Assembly: GCA_003559215.1 (NCBI GenBank)
Contig: PWMF01000086.1
Location: 1-47,222 of the forward strand
Length of the DNA stretch: 47,222 bases
Direction of reading: 5' to 3'
Source of the DNA: Natrialbaceae archaeon
GTDB lineage: Archaea > Halobacteriota > Halobacteria > Halobacteriales > Natrialbaceae
The position numbers and the translations under genes were made by a program. Every line of letters begins with the position of its first letter. The first letter of the stretch is position 1. Shown in pieces: positions 17,672 to 25,021 of the stretch. A model generated the notes under the pieces. That model was not told the DNA's origin, searched no databases, and worked only from the letters and a program-made list of their open reading frames with translations.

Positions 17672-17690
17672 CTCATTTGAACAAAATGAG
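17672..17690. promoter_or_regulatory. Candidate operator: inverted repeat CTCATTT-N5-AAATGAG
   Basis: A perfect 7-base inverted repeat with a GAACA spacer, about 80 bases upstream of arsD in the divergent ars region. The form suits a dimeric ArsR-type repressor, but binding is inferred from position and symmetry only. Confidence 0.4.
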
Positions 17691-17999
17691 AACTATGCAT
17701 CTAAACGTTTCGATAGACACTAAACCGAATTTTGACCGGACCGGATCAGCCGACAAAGCCGTTTGTGGCCCACGAATCGTTGTCGTCGCTCGTTTCGGCG
17801 GAGGTGATACACCCGGATGCAGACGCGCTGACCAACACAAACGTGCTTTCACTTTCGCCGTTTCTAACCTGACGGGTCGACTCCGGCGAGAGACGGATCG
17901 CGTCGCCACGTTTCATCTCGACAGGTTCATCACCGTCGCGTGACCCTCGATGAGGAGATCTCTCGCTGTGACGTTCGGAAAATCTTTTGGAACATCAGA

Positions 18000-18013
18000 T
18001 TAGCAATTGCTAA
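18000..18013. promoter_or_regulatory. Candidate operator: 14-bp palindrome TTAGCAATTGCTAA
   Basis: A perfect palindrome 76 bases before the arsR start, in locally AT-rich sequence. It is a plausible site for the winged-helix ArsR dimer. It differs in sequence from the repeat at 17672-17690, so at most one of them may be the true ArsR site. Confidence 0.4.
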
Positions 18014-18089
18014 ACTAGTTTGTCGCCGGTCGACCGCAACCCAATCGTGGCTGCGAAAGAGTTAATTCACCTGTTGGTCAACTATCTGT

Positions 18090-18488
18090 ATGTCAGCGAC
18101 CGACCGACTCCAGCGGTATCTCACCGACGAACGGGGGAGTTGTACCAGCGACGCGGTACAGGAGCGACTCGAAGAGCTCGAGGAGTTGGATGCGGCCGTC
18201 GGCGGCCCCGATCTCGAAGCGGACGTCGATCTGCTGTCCGCGCTGTCCAACGAAACGCGATACAAGATCGTTCGCATCCTCCATACTGCCGATGAGGAAC
18301 TGTGTGTCTGTGAGTTTGCGCCACTGCTCGACGTGAGCGACAGTGCGATTAGCCATGCACTCTCCCAGCTCACTGAGGCCGGGCTTCTCACGCGACGAAA
18401 GGACGGGAAGTGGCGCAAATACAGCGTAACGAACCGGGCCACCGCCATCCTGATTGCACTCGACGGCTCTCGATCTGTCGCCCGATAA
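18090..18488 (+). CDS. arsR: ArsR-family arsenic-responsive repressor
   Basis: A 132-residue winged-helix protein. The core runs from LLSALSNETRYKIVRIL (about 48-64) through the metal-sensing helix with C72 and C74 in ELCVCEF, equivalent to the ELCVCDL motif of classical ArsR, to the recognition helix DVSDSAISHALSQLTEAGLL and the wing RRKDGKWRKY. Binding of As(III)/Sb(III) to the Cys pair should release the DNA. It is divergent from arsD, the usual arrangement for a repressor acting on both directions. Confidence 0.93.
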   Translation: MSATDRLQRYLTDERGSCTSDAVQERLEELEELDAAVGGPDLEADVDLLSALSNETRYKIVRILHTADEELCVCEFAPLLDVSDSAISHALSQLTEAGLLTRRKDGKWRKYSVTNRATAILIALDGSRSVAR

Positions 18489-18600
18489 ACGGGTAGATGA
18501 AGCCCGCTATCGTACTGGCGCAACCCAAAACACGAGTCGCCGAGGGACTGGCGGACCCGCGAACTTCCTCAACGGGTGGGACCCCCGTCTGTGACCGGAA

Positions 18601-18622
18601 CCCCACGACTTCAGTCGTGGGG
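18601..18622. mobile_element. Orphan IS200/IS605 (IS1341-type) end hairpin
   Basis: CCCCACGACT, loop TC, AGTCGTGGGG: a perfect 10-bp stem. This hairpin is familiar as the right-end structure downstream of tnpB in haloarchaeal IS200/IS605-type elements, where the transcript end forms the guide-RNA scaffold. No tnpB or tnpA is nearby, so it looks like a leftover end. It lies 112 bases downstream of arsR. The assignment rests on recognition of the sequence, not on a search. Confidence 0.55.
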
Positions 18623-18668
18623 GGACGTCACCGTCGAGCGTCATCGGCTGGCGGCTCCCGGTCCGCAC

Positions 18669-18869
18669 TCACTCCTCCCACGCGCTAGGAGCGATATCCA
18701 ACTGCTGGACGACAGGCCGGTACAGAAAGACGAGAACGAAGATGATCGTGAGTTCGATCCAGAAGCCGACGTCGCCGACGAGGGTTCGTACGACCCCGAG
18801 CACGAGAAACACCAGTAGTAGCATCGCGACGTAGTGCGGGACGAGTTCGAGCAACCGGTCCGTGTCCAT
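18669..18869 (-). CDS. Small two-helix membrane protein
   Basis: A 66-residue protein starting at ATG 18869. It has two hydrophobic segments (HYVAMLLLVFLVLGVVRTLV and FWIELTIIFVLVFLYRPVV) separated by a short loop, and an acidic C-terminus. It looks like the small conserved membrane proteins found across haloarchaeal genomes. Function unknown. It is a single gene; the hairpin at 18601 lies just downstream of its stop. Confidence 0.7.
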   Translation of the reverse strand: MDTDRLLELVPHYVAMLLLVFLVLGVVRTLVGDVGFWIELTIIFVLVFLYRPVVQQLDIAPSAWEE

Positions 18870-19383
18870 GGGGGGAGTTCGTCGACCACGAAAATATGCG
18901 TACTGGGTGGGCAGTTCGGTCTCGGGTCCACAGCGCTCGGCCGCGAATGCGGTCGCTCGGAACCGATCGTCTCACCCGTCGCAGCTACAATTTATGCAAA
19001 CTTAGCTACGATTGTAGTATCTATTGTCTTAGGTACTTCTTCAGGTTGCCCGAGACGAAATAGATTAACAAACCATCGAATGTTTATCGTTACGTCTTCC
19101 CTCGTCCCGACGATGAGGGAGGGGGTGCGGTCGGCATCCGGATCGGTGCCGACCTCGCTGGGCGACTCCCGTTCGTTCACAAGTTATAATATTCCAAACA
19201 CGACGAGCGTTCCGAAGCACATCCTCTCTCGGTGATTTCAGGAGAGCCAACGTTCATTACCGCCGAACCGGAACTACGGTAGTAGATGTCACACCACAGG
19301 CAAGCCCCTCGAGGCGAGGAGCGACTGCAACCACGACAACGACGGCGGCCGGCGAGCGCCGACGGTCAACGGAGGCGGCAGCG
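18870..19383. other. Long intergenic region before purU
   Basis: About 510 bases. There is an AT-rich patch at 18990-19070 that includes the inverted repeat CTACAAT (18985-18991) / ATTGTAG (19011-19017), and a strong TATA-like TTATAATATT at 19183-19192. A minus-strand frame of 62 codons (18992-19180) begins only 4 bases from that TATA-like box and was not accepted. A 33-codon basic frame at 19286-19387 overlaps the purU start (see findings). Confidence 0.4.
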
Positions 19384-20361
19384 ATGACTCGTGAGAGCAC
19401 CGAGATCACCCTCATCGGTGAGGACGATTCGGGCCTGATCGCGGAGCTGACTGCCGTTCTCTACGATCGCGACGTCGAACTGCTCGAGTTGGATCAGGCC
19501 GTCCGCGACGGAACCTTCCGGATGCACGTCCGGGTCGACACAGACGGGATGAGCGTCTCGCAGCCGACCCTGCGCGAGGAACTACAGGCGCTCGGCGACG
19601 AGTTCGGCGTCGACGTTCGGGTACGCTTTCCCTCGAGCTGCGACGACCAGTCGATCGCCGTCCTGGTCACGAAGGAGAGCCACTGCCTGGAGGCGCTGCT
19701 CGAGGCCGATGAGGCCGGCGAACTCGGCGCGGATATCGGGGTCGTCGTCGGTAACCACGACGATCTGCGTCCTCTCGCCGCGGAGTACGACGTCCCGTTC
19801 CACGACGTCGGCGACGAGAGCGGCTCACCGGACGAGGACGAGCTTCTGGAGCTGCTCGCGGAGTACGACACCGACCTCGTGGCGCTGGCCCGGTACATCC
19901 AGATCCTCTCGCCAGAGGTCGTCTTCCGGTACGAGGATCGCATCATCAACGTTCACCCGAGTCTTCTGCCGGCGTTCCCCGGTGCTGCGGCCTACCGCCA
20001 GGCCCTGGAAAAGGGCGTCCGGATCGCCGGCGTCACCGCCCACTACGTGACCACGGATCTCGATCAGGGACCGATTATTACCCAACGCGCGTTCAACGTT
20101 CCCGCCGACGCGACCGAAGCGGACCTCAAGGAGCGCGGCCAGCCCCTCGAGGCCGAGGCCCTGCTCGAGGCGATCGAGCTCCACCTCGAGGACGAGATCG
20201 CTATCGAGGACGGCCGAACGGAGCTCGAAAAACCGAACCGGGACGCGACGCAGCTCGGCGCACCCGCGGAGCTAGATCGGGCCAACCCCGAGGCCCCGGT
20301 CGACGAGCGCGAGTCGCTCGTCGCCGACGACCGGGAGGGGACCGCCGTTGCCGACGACTGA
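19384..20361 (+). CDS. purU: Formyltetrahydrofolate deformylase
   Basis: A 325-residue protein with an N-terminal ACT domain (about 5-80) and a formyltransferase-fold domain. The catalytic Asn, His and Asp are visible: N189 and H191 in INVHPSLLPAFPG and D227 in TTDLDQGPI. PurU hydrolyses 10-formyl-THF to formate and THF, which regenerates free THF when C1 units are in excess. Residues from about 265 form an acidic tail beyond the usual family length. It lies upstream of glyA in the same direction. With FolD and the formate dehydrogenase in this window it could drain methyl-derived carbon as formate (inference). Confidence 0.92.
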   Translation: MTRESTEITLIGEDDSGLIAELTAVLYDRDVELLELDQAVRDGTFRMHVRVDTDGMSVSQPTLREELQALGDEFGVDVRVRFPSSCDDQSIAVLVTKESHCLEALLEADEAGELGADIGVVVGNHDDLRPLAAEYDVPFHDVGDESGSPDEDELLELLAEYDTDLVALARYIQILSPEVVFRYEDRIINVHPSLLPAFPGAAAYRQALEKGVRIAGVTAHYVTTDLDQGPIITQRAFNVPADATEADLKERGQPLEAEALLEAIELHLEDEIAIEDGRTELEKPNRDATQLGAPAELDRANPEAPVDERESLVADDREGTAVADD

Positions 20362-20495
20362 CGTCGATCTCGTTCTCTCGCTCTGTGAGTTGCGTCTGTC
20401 GACTACGCTCGAGGAGAGACGTCCACTTTCGTCACCATCCGTTCCACGCACAATCAATTACCTTACGTATTGTGGTTGAACACTCACGCTCGAAA

Positions 20496-20503
20496 GATAC
20501 TTA
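20496..20503 (+). promoter_or_regulatory. TATA-like box of glyA
   Basis: GATACTTA, centred about 28 bases before the glyA ATG. This is the haloarchaeal spacing for a leaderless transcript. An inverted repeat CACAAT (20449-20454) / ATTGTG (20469-20474) lies just upstream and could be a regulator site. Confidence 0.55.
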
Positions 20504-20527
20504 CTCGGGGTTCTCGCTACTCGTAGT

Positions 20528-21778
20528 ATGGCGTTCGACCAGCCACTCGACAGTATCTCACCGAGCGTAGCGACGGCTATCGATCGCGAACGCGACCGAC
20601 AGGAGTCGACGCTCGGCATGATCGCCTCGGAAAATCACGTCTCGGAAGCCGTCCTCGAGGCCCAGGGCAGCGCGCTGACGAACAAGTATGCCGAGGGCTA
20701 CCCCGGCGGCCGGTACTACGGCGGCTGCCAGCACGTCGACACCGTCGAGGAGGAGGCGATCGAATCGGCGAAAGCGCTGTTCGGCGCGGACCACGTCAAC
20801 GTCCAGCCCCACAGCGGGACCCAGGCGAACATGAGCGTCTACTTCGCCGTCCTCGAGCCCGGCGACGGCATCCTCTCGCTGTCGCTCTCCCACGGCGGCC
20901 ACCTGAGCCACGGCCACAGCGTCAACTTCTCCGGACAGCTTTACGACGTCGACCAGTACGAGGTCGATCCCGACACCGGCTACATCGACTACGACGAACT
21001 CGAGCGACAGGCCCACGAAGCCGATCCCGAACTCATCGTCAGCGGCTCGTCGGCGTACCCTCGCGAGTTCGACTACGAGCGAATCGCCGAGATCGCCGAG
21101 GCGGTCGATGCGCTCCATCTGGCGGACATCGCTCACGTGACCGGGCTCGTGGCGGCCGGCGTCCACGCCTCGCCCGTCGAGCACGCTGAGTTCGTCACCG
21201 GGAGCACCCACAAGACGATCCGCGCGGGTCGCGGCGGGATCGTGATGTGCGACGAGGAGTACGCCGACGACATCGACTCGGCGGTCTTCCCCGGCGCACA
21301 GGGCGGCCCGCTGATGCACAACGTCGCCGGCAAGGCCGTCGGTTTTGCAGAAGCTCGGACCGACGCGTTCGACGAGTACGCCGAGCAGGTCGTCGCGAAC
21401 GCGAAGCGACTCGCCGACGTCTTCGTCGAGCGTGGGCTCTCGCTGGTCAGCGGCGGCACCGACAAACACCTCCTGCTGGTCGACCTCCGGGACTCCCACC
21501 CCGACCTCACGGGGAAGGAAGCCGAGTCGCTGCTGAGCGACGCCGGCATCATCGTCAACAAGAACACGGTTCCCGGCGAGACCAGATCGCCGATGGTCAC
21601 GAGCGGGATCCGCGTCGGCACGCCGGCGCTCACCACGCGCGGGCTCGAGGAGGCGGAGATGGAGACCGTGGCCGACTGCATCGTCGATGTGCTCGACGCG
21701 CCCGACGACGAGGCCGTTACCGATCGCGTGGCCTCGCGGGTCGACGAACTCTGTGCGGCGTACCCGATCTACGGGTAG
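20528..21778 (+). CDS. glyA: Serine hydroxymethyltransferase
   Basis: A 416-residue PLP enzyme of normal length. It has the family landmarks SENHVSEAVLEAQGS, NKYAEGYPGGRYYGGC, SLSHGGHLSHG and the PLP lysine K229 in GSTHKTIRAGRGG. It interconverts glycine plus methylene-THF with serine plus THF. The start is fixed by the TATA-like box 28 bases upstream. In this neighbourhood it can use both products of sarcosine oxidation, glycine and methylene-THF, to make serine. A hairpin terminator follows at 21830. Confidence 0.97.
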   Translation: MAFDQPLDSISPSVATAIDRERDRQESTLGMIASENHVSEAVLEAQGSALTNKYAEGYPGGRYYGGCQHVDTVEEEAIESAKALFGADHVNVQPHSGTQANMSVYFAVLEPGDGILSLSLSHGGHLSHGHSVNFSGQLYDVDQYEVDPDTGYIDYDELERQAHEADPELIVSGSSAYPREFDYERIAEIAEAVDALHLADIAHVTGLVAAGVHASPVEHAEFVTGSTHKTIRAGRGGIVMCDEEYADDIDSAVFPGAQGGPLMHNVAGKAVGFAEARTDAFDEYAEQVVANAKRLADVFVERGLSLVSGGTDKHLLLVDLRDSHPDLTGKEAESLLSDAGIIVNKNTVPGETRSPMVTSGIRVGTPALTTRGLEEAEMETVADCIVDVLDAPDDEAVTDRVASRVDELCAAYPIYG

Positions 21779-21829
21779 CGCTCGAGCGGTTCGATTTCTT
21801 CCGTAGTAACAACCGAAACTGTTTGCACA

Positions 21830-21856
21830 CCAATCGCACAGGCGTCGTGCGATTGG
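21830..21856. terminator. Bidirectional hairpin terminator between glyA and the BCCT gene
   Basis: CCAATCGCAC, 7-base loop, GTGCGATTGG: a perfect 10-bp stem midway between two convergent genes, 51 bases after the glyA stop. Position and symmetry suggest it ends transcripts from both sides. Confidence 0.6.
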
Positions 21857-21923
21857 ATACGCACTGACTTTCAGCGGCTACTGTAGCCGGAAGAACCGAG
21901 CGAGGAGAACGAGCGACGCGTGT

Positions 21924-23564
21924 TCAGTCGTCGGACGGATCCGCGGTCTCGGGTTCCGTCCGGGTTCCCTCGAGGTCGGTCGAGCCGATCGAGACGTCGT
22001 CCTCCTCGCGGAGGAACAGCGGTCTTCGAGCTCCGAACGCGGACATCATCGAGATGACGGCGAGCAGGGCGATGATCGAGAACGGGCCGCCGGTGATGAT
22101 TGCGGCCTGCTGGAGCGCGTCGACGCCGCCGGTGACCATCAGCAGCGAGGCCAGTGCCCCGATGAGAAAGCCCCAGATGACGCGGTTGATCGTCGAGGGC
22201 TGCTCGACCCCGCCCGTGGTCAGCATGCCAAGCGCCAGCGTCGATGAGTCGGCCGACGTGATCAGGAACGTCGTCACGAGCACGAGGAAGAGTACGGTCA
22301 GCAGGCCACCCAGCGGAAGTGCCTCGAACATCGGGTAGCCCGAGCCGGCTTCGCCGAGTTCGCTGACGACGGCGAGGATGTCCGATTGGCCGCTCTCCTG
22401 GAGGAAGATCGCCGTGCCGCCCATGGTCGCGAACCAGGGGACCGTGATACCGGTCGAGGCGATCACACCCGTCACGGCGACCTGCCGAACTGTCCGCCCT
22501 CGAGAGATCCGCGCGATAAAGAGGCCGACGAACGGCGTCCACGAGAACCACCAGGCCCAGTAGAAGATGGTCCAGCCGCCGACCCACTCGTCGACGCCGG
22601 CCCCGGCGCCGTTGCCGGAGCCGGTGTAGAAACTCATGGTGATGAACTCGTTGATGTAGGCCCCGAGCGCCTGGGTCCCCATCGACATAATCTGGGTCGT
22701 GGGGCCGAGCAGGAACGTCGCGACGGTCACCAGCGCGAACAGCCCCATATTGAAGTAGGAGAGCCGCTGGATCCCCTTTCGGATGCCAAGCGACACCGAG
22801 ATGGTGAACGCGACGGTGAGCCCGGTGATCACCAGTATCGTCCCGGAGTCGCCGACGGACGCACCGGTCGTCCACTCGATGCCGACGAGGAACTGGCTGC
22901 CGACCAGCCCGAGCGTCGTCGCGACGCCGCCGATGGTGGCGAAGACGGCGAGCACGTCGATCGATTTCGCGAGCGGCCCGTCGAGGTTCTCGAGGCCGAC
23001 CCACGGGGCGATCACCGTCGAGATGCGAAGCGGCGCGTCGTACCGGTAGGCGAAGTATGCGACCGGCAACGACATGACGACGTAGGCGGTCCAGGCGGAG
23101 ATCCCCCAGTGGAAGAAGGTGTACTGGATCGCCCCGACGGCGGCTTCGGGCGACTGCGATTCGGCGCCGACGAACGGCGACGCCGCGTCGTAGTGGAAGA
23201 TCGCCTCGGCGGGCCCCCAGAACACGATTCCGGCGGCGATCCCCGCGGAGTACAGCATCGCGAAGTACGCGGGGAAGGAAAACTCCGGTCGCTCGTCGTC
23301 GCTACCGAGTTTGATGTTGCCCCACGGGCCGAAGATCAGGAAGCCGACGAACGCGACGAGGACGAACATCGCCACCAGGTACCACCAGCCGGCGGCGGTC
23401 CACAAGAAGTCGTTCGCGGCGGCCATCCGCTCGGACGCGGCGCCGGGCCACAGCACGAACGCCAGCACCGATCCGGCTGCGATGACGAAGCCGACCGTGA
23501 AGACGGCGACGTCGAGTTCGTCCGCGAACCGCCGCAGGGCCGCGGTCGGATCCGATCGTCCCAT
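21924..23564 (-). CDS. BCCT-family betaine/choline/carnitine-type transporter
   Basis: A 546-residue protein with about twelve membrane segments. Diagnostic stretches are FAMLYSAGIAAGIVFWGPAE, GIRKGIQRLSYFNMGLF, and the aromatic signature WTIFYWAWWFSWTPFVGLFI followed by ARISRGRTVR. The family takes up quaternary ammonium compounds such as glycine betaine, coupled to Na+ or H+. The C-terminal tail is short and acidic. It could bring in an osmoprotectant or, given the demethylation genes beside it, a carbon source. The ATG is preceded by a full ribosome binding site (23569-23576), so this transcript has a leader. Confidence 0.93.
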   Translation of the reverse strand: MGRSDPTAALRRFADELDVAVFTVGFVIAAGSVLAFVLWPGAASERMAAANDFLWTAAGWWYLVAMFVLVAFVGFLIFGPWGNIKLGSDDERPEFSFPAYFAMLYSAGIAAGIVFWGPAEAIFHYDAASPFVGAESQSPEAAVGAIQYTFFHWGISAWTAYVVMSLPVAYFAYRYDAPLRISTVIAPWVGLENLDGPLAKSIDVLAVFATIGGVATTLGLVGSQFLVGIEWTTGASVGDSGTILVITGLTVAFTISVSLGIRKGIQRLSYFNMGLFALVTVATFLLGPTTQIMSMGTQALGAYINEFITMSFYTGSGNGAGAGVDEWVGGWTIFYWAWWFSWTPFVGLFIARISRGRTVRQVAVTGVIASTGITVPWFATMGGTAIFLQESGQSDILAVVSELGEAGSGYPMFEALPLGGLLTVLFLVLVTTFLITSADSSTLALGMLTTGGVEQPSTINRVIWGFLIGALASLLMVTGGVDALQQAAIITGGPFSIIALLAVISMMSAFGARRPLFLREEDDVSIGSTDLEGTRTEPETADPSDD

Positions 23565-23568
23565 TCGA

Positions 23569-23576
23569 TCACCTCC
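23569..23576 (-). promoter_or_regulatory. Full-length Shine-Dalgarno of the BCCT gene
   Basis: GGAGGTGA on the minus strand, 4 bases before ATG 23564, a perfect match to the anti-SD. Most genes here look leaderless, so it stands out. A TATA-like GATATTACC about 110 bases upstream implies a leader of roughly 85 bases. Confidence 0.7.
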
Positions 23577-23759
23577 GTTCCTCGAGTCGGTCGACCCCGT
23601 CGGTCGGTCTATCGTTGCGCCGTTCGGTCCTCCGGTTCGTCGTCCTCAGTTTGTCTCGCTCTTTCATGAGTGGTAATATCTCTCAATCTCGCCGTTCGCT
23701 CGGTCGTTCGTCGTTCGTTGCTCGATCGCGTTCAGTTCGCCGCGAACGGAGTTCGCGGG

Positions 23760-25004
23760 CTACTCGCGGTTGACGTCCTCGACGTCGTATCCCTCGGCCT
23801 CGATGCTGTCGATGATCGCGGCGGCGTGTTCGACCCCGCTCGTCTCGATCTGGAAGACGAGGTACGCCTCGCCGACGTTCAACGATTCGACGGCTCGGTC
23901 GTGGCGGACCGTCTGGATGTTCGCCCCGTGGTGGGCGATGATCCCCGAGAGCTCCGTCATTTTCCCCGGCATGTCGTCGATCTTCACGCGGAGGCGCAGA
24001 ATCTGACCCCGACCGGTGAGCGCGTGGATCAACACCGTCTGCAGCATCGTCATGTCGAGATTGCCGCCACACAGCAGGGGCATGACGGTCTCGCCCGCGA
24101 CGTCCAGGTCGTCGCCCAAAAGCGCCGCGACCGACGCCGCGGCCGCGCCCTCGACGACCTGCTTCGCCCGCTCGAGCAGGAGCAAGATCGCGCGGGCGAT
24201 CTGGGAGTCGGTGACGGTGACGACCTCGTCGACGTGGGCCTCGATGAGCCCCAGCGTCAGCTCGGAGATCCCGCCGGTCGCGATCCCGTCGGCGATCGTG
24301 TCGACGTCATCGAGCGTCACCGGGACGCCCTTGTCGAGGCTCTCGTGGACGGTCTCGGCACCCGTCGCCTGGACGCCGACGACCCGCGTCTCTGGGGAGA
24401 GGTGATCGAGCGCCGTGGAGATCCCGCTTATCAACCCGCCGCCGCCGATCGGGACGATGACGGTGTCGACCTCCGGGAGGTCCTCGTGCATCTCGATTCC
24501 CAGGGTGCCCTGGCCGGCGACGATCGCCGGATCGTCGTAGGCGTGGACGAACTCGACGTCGTTGTCGGCCGCGTACTCCTTGGCGTAGGTCATCGCCTCC
24601 TGGAAGTCCTGGCCGACGAGTTCGACCGTCGCGCCGTAGCTTCGAGTCGCGTCGATCTTCGCCTGGGGGGCGTGTCTCGGCATGACGATCGTCGAGTCCG
24701 CGTCACACCTGGTCGCGGCCAGCGCAACGCCCTGGGCGTGGTTGCCGGCGCTCGCGGCGACGAACTCGTCGGCGCCGTCGGCGACGGCCTGGCTGATCCG
24801 GTTGTACGCCCCACGGGTCTTGAACGAGCCGGTCCACTGGAGGTGTTCCATCTTCAGGTAGACCTCCGCATCGACCAGCTCCTCGAGGGACGTGGATCGC
24901 TCGATTGGCGTTCGCTTGACGACCGTCTCGTCGGTCAGGCGCTCGCGCGCTCGTTCGATGTCCTCGTACTGGATTTCGGGATCGCGTTTTCGTGATTCGT
25001 TCAT
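23760..25004 (-). CDS. ilvA: Threonine/serine dehydratase (PLP, C-terminal ACT domain)
   Basis: A 414-residue fold-type II PLP enzyme. The PLP lysine is K62 in WTGSFKTRGAYNRI, followed by ASAGNHAQGVALAATRC and the Gly-rich phosphate loop VPIGGGGLISGI. Residues about 335-410 form an ACT domain (RVKIDDMPGKMTELSGIIAH). The family deaminates threonine to 2-oxobutyrate, and often serine to pyruvate. I use ATG 25004 rather than the in-frame GTG at 25013. It starts 17 bases after the stop of the upstream DMGDH-like gene, so it is probably in the same operon, where serine deamination to pyruvate would make sense (inference). Confidence 0.9.
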   Translation of the reverse strand: MNESRKRDPEIQYEDIERARERLTDETVVKRTPIERSTSLEELVDAEVYLKMEHLQWTGSFKTRGAYNRISQAVADGADEFVAASAGNHAQGVALAATRCDADSTIVMPRHAPQAKIDATRSYGATVELVGQDFQEAMTYAKEYAADNDVEFVHAYDDPAIVAGQGTLGIEMHEDLPEVDTVIVPIGGGGLISGISTALDHLSPETRVVGVQATGAETVHESLDKGVPVTLDDVDTIADGIATGGISELTLGLIEAHVDEVVTVTDSQIARAILLLLERAKQVVEGAAAASVAALLGDDLDVAGETVMPLLCGGNLDMTMLQTVLIHALTGRGQILRLRVKIDDMPGKMTELSGIIAHHGANIQTVRHDRAVESLNVGEAYLVFQIETSGVEHAAAIIDSIEAEGYDVEDVNRE

Positions 25005-25021
25005 GGTCTGCACTCGACGGC

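Larger units (their letters stand above)
17593..18089. promoter_or_regulatory. Divergent ars control region
   Basis: About 500 bases between arsD (minus) and arsR (plus). It has no convincing gene: the open frames have unlikely composition and cover the palindromes. It contains two inverted repeats listed separately and TATA-like sequence GTTAATTC (18061-18068), about 25 bases before arsR. Confidence 0.6.

Noticed and set aside
17608..17943. Plus-strand frame of 111 codons between arsD and arsR
   Set aside because: Composition is not haloarchaeal-like (few acidic residues), there is no domain, and it overlaps the candidate ars operator.
18992..19180. Minus-strand frame of 62 codons with plausible haloarchaeal composition
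   Set aside because: It starts with GTG only 4 bases from the strongest TATA-like box, has no ribosome binding site, no recognisable domain, and its C-terminal part lies over AT-rich, repeat-bearing DNA.
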